A DNA stretch of 12,172 nt from NCBI GenBank assembly GCA_036277635.1, contig DASUMP010000073.1, positions 1 through 12,172 on the forward strand. The letters are read 5' to 3'. This DNA is from DASUMP01 sp036277635. GTDB taxonomy: Bacteria > Actinomycetota > Acidimicrobiia > IMCC26256 > PALSA-610. The position numbers and the translations under genes are program-made. This document shows, piece after piece, positions 1-5,317 of the stretch (its first letter is position 1; each line of letters opens with the position of its first letter). The notes under the pieces were generated by a model. It was not told the origin of the DNA, did no database searches, and was given only the letters and a program-made list of their open reading frames with translations.

Positions 1-82
1 TCGATCGGATCGCTCACGCCCCGAGCCTCCCACGCCCCCCCGAACCGTTGGTGCACAACTCCACCCCACGACCGGTTGGGTG

Positions 83-111
83 AGAACACCCACCTTGCAG
101 GTGGGTGTTCT
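83..111. terminator. Perfect 13-bp hairpin, probable U-less terminator
   Basis: Arms 83-95 and 99-111 are perfectly complementary around a 3-base loop (TGC). A second layer, CGGTTGG at 73-79 with CCAACCG at 115-121, extends the structure after three mismatches. There is no T-run after it, as is usual for terminators in high-GC actinobacteria. It most likely ends transcription arriving from a plus-strand gene left of the window and insulates the promoter that follows. GTTGGTGCA at 47-55 could alternatively pair with 111-119, so an attenuator is possible but unsupported. I see no gene in 1-72. Confidence 0.65.
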
Positions 112-159
112 GCACCAACCGCCGGGGGTGCGGCGGTCGGGGTGAGACGGGGAGACTCC

Positions 160-189
160 TTGACGCTGAGACACTGATCGGCTTAGTGT
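160..189 (+). promoter_or_regulatory. Promoter of the tetR-diiron operon
   Basis: TTGACG (160-165) matches five of six bases of the -35 consensus. TAGTGT (184-189), 18 bp downstream, keeps the three most conserved -10 positions (T1, A2, T6). Transcription would start around 196-198, at or next to the ATG at 198, so the mRNA would be leaderless. This fits the absence of a Shine-Dalgarno sequence before that ATG. Confidence 0.6.
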
Positions 190-193
190 CTCA
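167..193. promoter_or_regulatory. Candidate TetR operator, 9+9 bp inverted repeat
   Basis: TGAGACACT (167-175) and AGTGTCTCA (185-193) are exact reverse complements separated by 9 bases. The palindrome starts just after the -35 hexamer and covers the -10 hexamer, ending five bases before the predicted regulator ATG. TetR-family repressors commonly bind such palindromes in their own promoters, so autorepression of this operon is the natural reading. That the adjacent regulator binds here is inference. Confidence 0.65.
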
Positions 194-197
194 TCTG

Positions 198-815
198 ATG
201 ACCCGTCAGGTCACCGACCTCCCCGTGCAACCCCTCGCGAGCGAACCCGTCGCCGCGCGCCTGATCGACGCCCTGCTCGCGTCGATCGCCGAGGTGGGCC
301 TGGCCAAGACCGCCCTCGACGACGTCGCCCGGGCCGCCGGGTGCTCCCGGGCCACGCTGTACCGCTACTTCCCGGGCAAGCAGCCGCTGCTCGCCGCCGC
401 CATCGAACGCGAGGCGGCCCGGCTCGGCGCCACGCTCGCGGCGAGCGCCGAGCTCGCCGAGACGCTCGACGACGCCGTGGTCGCCGTCGTCGTGGCCGCA
501 GCCGAGTTCCTCGAGCGGCACCCGGCGCTGCGCACCCTCCTCGAGGTGGAACCCCAGCTGCTGCTCGCCGAGGTCGGCTTCGAGCGCGGCGACCGGGTCG
601 TGCGCCGGGGCGGCGAGCTCGCGGCGGCGGCGCTCGAGCGCCTGCTCCCCGCCGAGGAGGCCGCCCGGCTGGGGGAGTGGGTCACCCGCATCGTCCTCTC
701 CTACTTCTTCTCTCCGTCTGAGTCCGTGTCGCTCACCCGACCCGAATCCGTCCGTGTGCTCGTTTCCGAGTTCGTGCTGCCCGGCGTGGTCCCGGCACAC
801 GCCATCAGGGGGTAG
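198..815 (+). CDS. TetR/AcrR-family transcriptional regulator
   Basis: A 205-residue protein of typical TetR length. The N-terminal DNA-binding helix-turn-helix lies at about residues 18-65, with the family signature across residues 34-60: a helix, the turn AAGCSRATLYRYF and then GK. The rest is the helical ligand-binding and dimerisation domain, which is poorly conserved, so the ligand cannot be read. I chose ATG 198 because the HTH then starts about 20 residues in and because the promoter's predicted start point coincides with it. An in-frame GTG at 105 would place translation inside the terminator hairpin and add an unconserved Arg/Gly-rich tail. The diiron protein follows after 8 bp, so the regulator probably represses itself and that gene, with release by a small molecule, perhaps the enzyme's substrate. 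The family is sure; the effector is unknown. Confidence 0.9.
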   Translation: MTRQVTDLPVQPLASEPVAARLIDALLASIAEVGLAKTALDDVARAAGCSRATLYRYFPGKQPLLAAAIEREAARLGATLAASAELAETLDDAVVAVVVAAAEFLERHPALRTLLEVEPQLLLAEVGFERGDRVVRRGGELAAAALERLLPAEEAARLGEWVTRIVLSYFFSPSESVSLTRPESVRVLVSEFVLPGVVPAHAIRG

Positions 816-823
816 GTCCCGCC

Positions 824-1957
824 ATGTCCGATTACAAAGAGCTGCTCGGTCGCGAAGACGTCAACGACCTCGAAGCGATCCTCGCGGTCACCAATCGCGA
901 CACCGACGCGATCGTGCACGCGGTCAGCTCGAACCCCGACGCGATCTTCACGTGGGACTACGACCGCAGCCGGCCCGCGCTCGTGAAGCTGTACGAGAAG
1001 GCGAAGACGTCGCAGTGGAACGTCACGACCGACCTCGACTGGTCGATCGACGTCGACCAGGAGCGCGTCGTCGCCGCGAACCAGGCGCAGAACCAGCGCT
1101 TCTTCGGCGACACCATCGACCTGAAGGGCACCCCGTTCGAGAAGTGGGGCGACAAGGAGTGGGTCGAGCTCGGCATCCAGGGTCAGAACTGGACGCTGTC
1201 GCAGTTCCTCCACGGTGAGCAGGGCGCGCTGCTGTGCACCGCGCGCATCGTCGAGACCGTGCCGTGGATCGACGCGAAGTACTACGCCGCGACACAGGTG
1301 ATGGACGAAGCCCGTCACGTCGAGGTGTTCGCCCGCTACCTCGACGAGAAGCTGTCAGGTCACTACCCGATCAACGCGCACCTGCGCCTGCTGCTCGACG
1401 ACATCCTCGGCGACAACCGCTGGGACATGACCTACCTCGGCATGCAGATCATGGTCGAGGGCCTCGCGCTCGCCGCGTTCGGCTTCCTGCACCAGATGAC
1501 CACCGAGCCGCTGCTGAAGAAGCTGCTCCGCTACGTGATGAGCGACGAAGCCCGCCACGTCGCGTTCGGTGTGCTGTCGCTGCAGGAGTACTACACCGAG
1601 CTCACCCAGGCCGAGATCCGCGAGCGCCAGGAGTTCGCGTTCGAAGCCGCGGTGCGCATGCGCGACCGGTTCCTCCAGCAAGAGGTCTGGGACCGCATGG
1701 GCGTCGACGTGAAGGAAGCCGTCAAGCTCGTGATGGCCGACGAGACCCGCGGCCTCTTCCAGCAGCTGCTGTTCTCGAAGATCGTGCCGAACTGCAAGAA
1801 GCTCGGGCTCCTCGACGCCGGCGACGGCTGGTTGCGCCAGCGGTTCACCGAGCTCGGCGTGATCCAGTTCGAGGACTGGGTCGACACCGGCGAGGAGTAC
1901 GACGCGCTCGACGAGGTCGCGAAGGACCGCGAGGTCGCCACGGCCGCGGGCAACTGA
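824..1957 (+). CDS. Ferritin-like diiron-carboxylate protein (R2/AurF-like fold)
   Basis: A 377-residue soluble, mostly helical protein. Two repeats of the diiron ligand pattern are visible: Glu132 (in GEQGAL) with Glu162-x-x-His165 (in MDEARHVE), and Glu212 (in MVEGLAL) with Glu242-x-x-His245 (in SDEARHVAF). Both pairs are spaced exactly 30 residues, as in four-helix-bundle non-haem diiron oxidases and oxygenases such as ribonucleotide reductase R2, R2-like oxidases and AurF-type N-oxygenases. All six expected ligands are present, so it should bind two irons (or Mn/Fe) and activate O2. The substrate cannot be told from sequence. The ATG at 824 lies 8 bp after the TetR stop, with a G-rich stretch (807-812) as a possible ribosome site, so the two are probably co-transcribed. 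It could also be a fatty-acid or aromatic-amine oxygenase. No signal peptide or membrane segment is seen. Confidence 0.85.
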   Translation: MSDYKELLGREDVNDLEAILAVTNRDTDAIVHAVSSNPDAIFTWDYDRSRPALVKLYEKAKTSQWNVTTDLDWSIDVDQERVVAANQAQNQRFFGDTIDLKGTPFEKWGDKEWVELGIQGQNWTLSQFLHGEQGALLCTARIVETVPWIDAKYYAATQVMDEARHVEVFARYLDEKLSGHYPINAHLRLLLDDILGDNRWDMTYLGMQIMVEGLALAAFGFLHQMTTEPLLKKLLRYVMSDEARHVAFGVLSLQEYYTELTQAEIRERQEFAFEAAVRMRDRFLQQEVWDRMGVDVKEAVKLVMADETRGLFQQLLFSKIVPNCKKLGLLDAGDGWLRQRFTELGVIQFEDWVDTGEEYDALDEVAKDREVATAAGN

Positions 1958-1994
1958 GCGCGCGCTGACCGACGACACCGTCACCACCGAACGG

Positions 1995-2525
1995 TTGGTG
2001 CTCCGGCCGTTCACCGACGACGACCTCGACGCGCTGGTCGGGATCTTCGCCGAGCGTGCGGTCTGGGAGTATCCGTTCCAGCGGGCGCGCACGCCCGAAG
2101 AAGCCGCGGCGTTCCTCGCCAACGTGCAGCGCCAGCGCGCCGAGCGCGGCTTCGACCTGTGGGCGTCGATCGAGCGCGCGTCGGGCGACCTCATGGGGTT
2201 CATCGGGCTCACCGTGCCGACGTTCCTGCCCGAGATCCTGCCCGCCGTGGAGGTGGGGTGGCGGATCCACCCGCGCTTCTGGGGCCACGGGTACGCGACC
2301 GAAGGCGGCGACGCGTCGCTGCGCTACGGCTTCGAGCAGCTCGGCCTCGACCGCATCGTCAGCGTGTACGAGCCGATCAACGACGCCTCGGGCGCAGTGA
2401 TGCGACGTCTCGGGATGCGCCACGACCGCGACACCGTGCACCCGGAGCGTCAGATCCCGGTGCGCGTCTACGCCATGACCCGGGAGGAATGGGAGGCGCG
2501 CGGGCCGCTGGAGCCCCGCTGCTAG
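1995..2525 (+). CDS. GNAT-family N-acetyltransferase (RimJ/RimL type)
   Basis: At least 176 residues. The acetyl-CoA binding core is clear: a beta strand (EVGWRIHP, residues 86-93), then the pyrophosphate loop RFWGHGYATE (94-103), then the alternating strand/helix with INDASGAVMRRLGM (128-141) that typifies the Acetyltransf_3 class. Members acetylate protein N-termini, ribosomal proteins or small amines; the target here is not predictable. The start is uncertain. The family's N-terminal signature T-E-R-L-x-L-R-P runs through the TTG at 1995, with Thr-Glu-Arg encoded just upstream, and no ATG, GTG or TTG lies in frame before it. A CTG at 1965 would give a full N-terminus ten codons longer. It begins shortly after the diiron gene and ends 12 bp before RNase J, suggesting read-through transcription. 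Confidence 0.85.
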   Translation: MVLRPFTDDDLDALVGIFAERAVWEYPFQRARTPEEAAAFLANVQRQRAERGFDLWASIERASGDLMGFIGLTVPTFLPEILPAVEVGWRIHPRFWGHGYATEGGDASLRYGFEQLGLDRIVSVYEPINDASGAVMRRLGMRHDRDTVHPERQIPVRVYAMTREEWEARGPLEPRC

Positions 2526-2537
2526 CGTCGCCACGCG

Positions 2538-4292
2538 ATGGCGAAGCCGCAGCAAGGTCGAGGACGCAACGCGACTCGCACCCGTGACGCGAAGCCCCGC
2601 CGTCCCGACCCCGCCCCCGACGCCGGTGCCGGCGCCGGCGTGCGCATCGTCTTCCTCGGTGGGCTCGGCGAGATCGGCCGGAACTGCATGTGCCTCGAGG
2701 TCGCCGACCGCATCCTCGTCGTCGACTGCGGGATCATGTTCCCCGACGCCGACATGCCCGGCATCGACCTCGTGCTCCCCGACTTCACGTACCTGTTCGA
2801 GAACGCGGAGCGAGTCGAGGGCGTGATGCTGACGCACGCGCACGAAGACCACGCGGGCGGGCTGTCGTGGTTGCTGCGCGAAGTGCCGGTGCCGATCTAC
2901 GGATCGCCGCTGTCGCTCGCGCTCGCTCGCAACCGCATCCAGGAGTCGGGGATGCTCGATCGCACCGAGCTGATCCCGATCCACGACGGCGAGCGGCGCC
3001 AGATCGGTCCGTTCGACTGCCAGTTCATCCCCGTCACGCACTCGGTCCCGCACGGCTTCGCCACCGCGTACTCCACGCCCGCGGGCACGATCCTGCACAC
3101 CGGCGACTTCAAGCTCGACCTCACCCCGGTCGACGGGCGGCGCACCGATCTCGCGCTGCTCGGCGAGATCGCGCGCCGCGACGGCGGGATCAAGCTGCTG
3201 CTCGCCGACTCCACCAACGCCGAACGGCCCGGGTTCACGCCGTCGGAGTCGACCGTCGGGGCCGCGATGCGCTCGCTGTTCCGCGAGCACGCCGGGAAGC
3301 GGTTCATCGTCACGAGCTTCGCCTCGCACATCCACCGCGTGCAGCAGGTGTGCGACGCCGCGATCGCGCACGGGCGCAAGGTCGCGTTCGTCGGCCGGTC
3401 GATGATCCAGAACGTCGCCGTCGCGCGCGAGATGGGGCTGTTGGGGATCTCCGATGCATCGGTGATCGACATCGACGAGGCGCCGCGCTACGCGCCGGGT
3501 GAGATCTGCATCATCTGCACGGGCTCGCAAGGCGAGCCGATGAGCGCGCTCGCGCTGATGGCCGCGCACGAGCACCGCCACGTGAAGGTGTCCGCCGACG
3601 ACGTCGTGGTGATCAGCGCGCACGCGATCCCGGGGAACGAGTCGAACGTGTCGCGCGTGATCGACTCGCTGCACCGCGCCGGCGCCGAAGTCGTGCACGA
3701 CCGCAACGCGCCGGTGCACGTGTCGGGCCACGCGTCGCAAGAAGAGCTGAAGTTCGTGCTCAACCTCCTGCAACCCGAGTGGTTCGTGCCGGTACACGGC
3801 GAGTACCGCCACATGGTGCACCACGCGCGCCTCGCCGAGGAGTGCGGCGTCGACCCCGAGAAGGTCATCATCTGCGAAGACGGCGACGCGCTCACGATCG
3901 GCGCCGAGATCACCGTCGAGCGCCGCGCCGTGCCCGCCGGCTACCGCTACGTCGACGGCACGCTCGACGACATCGGCACCGCATTGCTGCGCGACCGGCG
4001 CGCGCTGTCGGAGGAAGGCGTCGTGGTCGTGATCGTCACGATCGACTCGCGCACCGGCGAGGTCCTCACCGGACCCGAGATCGTCACCCGGGGCTGGGTC
4101 CACGCCCCCGAGGCCGAAGACCTGTTGGAAGAGGCGCGCCAGACCGTGCTCGCCTCGCTCGCCGACGCGGCGCGTGAAGGCGCCACCGACTTCGAGACCG
4201 TGCGCCGCCACGCCCGCAAGTCGCTCGGGAAGTTCATCGGCGAGCGGACCCGACGCCGGCCGATGGTCATCCCGGTGGTGATGGAGGTCTGA
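2538..4292 (+). CDS. rnj: Ribonuclease J
   Basis: A 584-residue metallo-beta-lactamase/beta-CASP ribonuclease, an expected full length. A basic, proline-rich, probably disordered tail (1-34) precedes the hydrolase fold. Metal ligands are visible: H100-A-H102-E-D104-H105, His168 (VTHSVPH) and Asp190 (HTGDFK). The beta-CASP part includes the TGSQGEPMSAL segment (328-338) and HVSGHASQEE (394-403), followed by the PVHGEYRH motif with His420. The C-terminal dimerisation domain spans roughly 460-584. RNase J is a 5'-to-3' exonuclease and endonuclease acting in mRNA turnover and rRNA maturation. In mycobacteria rnj also lies beside an SDR gene and close to ftsK. ATG 2538 follows the GNAT stop by 12 bp; no good Shine-Dalgarno is visible. 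The next gene starts on the base after its stop codon. Confidence 0.96.
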   Translation: MAKPQQGRGRNATRTRDAKPRRPDPAPDAGAGAGVRIVFLGGLGEIGRNCMCLEVADRILVVDCGIMFPDADMPGIDLVLPDFTYLFENAERVEGVMLTHAHEDHAGGLSWLLREVPVPIYGSPLSLALARNRIQESGMLDRTELIPIHDGERRQIGPFDCQFIPVTHSVPHGFATAYSTPAGTILHTGDFKLDLTPVDGRRTDLALLGEIARRDGGIKLLLADSTNAERPGFTPSESTVGAAMRSLFREHAGKRFIVTSFASHIHRVQQVCDAAIAHGRKVAFVGRSMIQNVAVAREMGLLGISDASVIDIDEAPRYAPGEICIICTGSQGEPMSALALMAAHEHRHVKVSADDVVVISAHAIPGNESNVSRVIDSLHRAGAEVVHDRNAPVHVSGHASQEELKFVLNLLQPEWFVPVHGEYRHMVHHARLAEECGVDPEKVIICEDGDALTIGAEITVERRAVPAGYRYVDGTLDDIGTALLRDRRALSEEGVVVVIVTIDSRTGEVLTGPEIVTRGWVHAPEAEDLLEEARQTVLASLADAAREGATDFETVRRHARKSLGKFIGERTRRRPMVIPVVMEV

Positions 4293-5057
4293 GTGGCGCT
4301 CGGCATCGACCTGAGCGGTCGCCGGGCGCTCGTCACCGGCGGCGGCAACGGGGTCGGGGCCGAGATCGTGCGGGCGTTCGTGCGCGCCGGCGCCGAGGTG
4401 TGGGTCAACGACATCGTCGAGGCGCGCGCGGTCGAGGTCGTCGAGTCGTGTGACGGCCCCGGCCGGGCCCGACCGGTGAAGGCCGACGTCACCAGCCCGG
4501 TCAAGGTGCGCCGGATGCGCGACGAGACCGGACCCGTCGACCTGCTCGTCAACAACGCCGGGATCCCCACGGGCGGCTTCACGCTGCAGGAGTTCGCCAG
4601 CAGCGATCCCGCCGACTGGGAGGACGCGATGCGCCTGAACCTCGGCGCCGTGCTCCACGTCACCCACGCGTACGTCGGCGCGATGGTCGAGGCGGGCTGG
4701 GGTCGGGTCGTCACGATCGTCTCCGACGCCGCCCGGCGGGGCGAGCGCGGCCAGGTGATCTACGGCGCGGCGAAGGCGGGGGCCGCCGGGTTCATGCGCG
4801 GGCTCGCCGCCGAGGTCGCCCGGGCGGGTGTCACCGCCAACTGCGTGGCGCTCGGGGCGATGATGACCGGCCCGCTCTCCGACGCGGTCGCCGCCGACCC
4901 CGCCCTCGAAGCCAAGCTCGCCCGGGCGTACCCCGTCGGCCGCCTCGGCGCGCCCGCCGACCCCGCCGCGCTCGTCGCCCTGCTCTGCAGCGACGCCGGC
5001 GAGTGGATCACCGGCCAGGTCATCCCCGTCGACGGCGGCTACCTCTCCGCCCTCTGA
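4293..5057 (+). CDS. SDR-family NAD(P)-dependent oxidoreductase
   Basis: A 254-residue classical short-chain dehydrogenase. It has the Rossmann dinucleotide motif TGGGNGVG (15-22), the NNAG motif (87-90), Asn116, catalytic Ser144, and Tyr157 with Lys161 in YGAAK. The C-terminal PVGRLGAPAD...ITGQVIPVDGGY pattern is typical of FabG-like reductases. Asp40 after the second strand (VWVND) suggests NAD(H) rather than NADP(H) preference, which is inference. The GTG start immediately follows the RNase J stop with no gap, so translation is probably coupled. The substrate is unknown. A dehydrogenase in this position between rnj and ftsK also occurs in Mycobacterium tuberculosis (Rv2750), which suggests a retained housekeeping role rather than a random neighbour. 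Confidence 0.93.
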   Translation: MALGIDLSGRRALVTGGGNGVGAEIVRAFVRAGAEVWVNDIVEARAVEVVESCDGPGRARPVKADVTSPVKVRRMRDETGPVDLLVNNAGIPTGGFTLQEFASSDPADWEDAMRLNLGAVLHVTHAYVGAMVEAGWGRVVTIVSDAARRGERGQVIYGAAKAGAAGFMRGLAAEVARAGVTANCVALGAMMTGPLSDAVAADPALEAKLARAYPVGRLGAPADPAALVALLCSDAGEWITGQVIPVDGGYLSAL

Positions 5058-5090
5058 CGCCCCTCCACACCGAACAAGGGACGAGGGGTG
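5058..5090 (+). terminator. Weak hairpin after the SDR gene
   Basis: Starting right after the SDR stop codon, CGCCCCTC (5058-5065) can pair with GAGGGGTG (5083-5090): seven Watson-Crick pairs and one G-U pair around a 17-base loop. There is no T-tract. It could be a weak terminator for the rnj-SDR transcript. The long loop makes this tentative. Confidence 0.3.
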
Positions 5091-5140
5091 ACACGAGATG
5101 TCGCTCAGTGTCCTCTGCTCGGGGGGAAGACCTGGTCACG

Positions 5141-5170
5141 GGCGCGGCCTGGCGCGGGCTGGCGCGGCAC
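5141..5170 (+). repeat. Three tandem 10-bp repeats upstream of ftsK
   Basis: Three consecutive copies of a GGCGCGG-plus-three unit occupy 5141-5150, 5151-5160 and 5161-5170; the first seven bases are identical in all three. A 10-base period is one helical turn, so a protein binding the unit would sit on one face of the DNA. The copies lie 110-180 bp before the ftsK start. Function unknown; a chance feature of GC-rich DNA is possible. Confidence 0.6.
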
Positions 5171-5281
5171 AGTGAGGTTCCTGCGCGCGAACGCGAGTTC
5201 TGAGTCCTCTGTTGTTGGTGTTGTCAATGAGGCCCGTGCGTCGGACGCGGAGTGGCGCGCCTCGCGCGACCAGCGGTGGTC

Positions 5282-5309
5282 TTGTGTTTCGTGTGGCCGG
5301 TGTTACGTT
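5282..5309 (+). promoter_or_regulatory. Extended -10 promoter of ftsK
   Basis: TTGTGT (5282-5287) and TACGTT (5304-5309) are separated by 16 bp. A TG dinucleotide one base before the -10 (5301-5302) makes it an extended -10. Transcription would start around 5316-5318, on the ftsK ATG, implying a leaderless mRNA. The region is visibly more AT-rich than its surroundings. Upstream of it, 5058-5281 has no convincing gene. Confidence 0.55.
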
Positions 5310-5317
5310 TGTGGCCA

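Noticed and set aside
105..197. N-terminal extension of the TetR gene from GTG 105
   Set aside because: It would begin inside the hairpin arm, lacks conserved residues and overlaps the promoter that predicts a start at 198.
2523..2540. TAGCGT as a -10 for a leaderless RNase J transcript
   Set aside because: It has only the weak TAnnnT pattern, no -35, a spacing of 9 bases to the ATG and overlaps the GNAT stop codon; co-transcription is simpler.
1845..4667. 940-codon open frame on the minus strand across GNAT, RNase J and the SDR
   Set aside because: It is the antisense of three clearly recognised genes and its translation is His/Arg/Asp/Val-rich with no domain pattern, as expected for a shadow frame in high-GC DNA.
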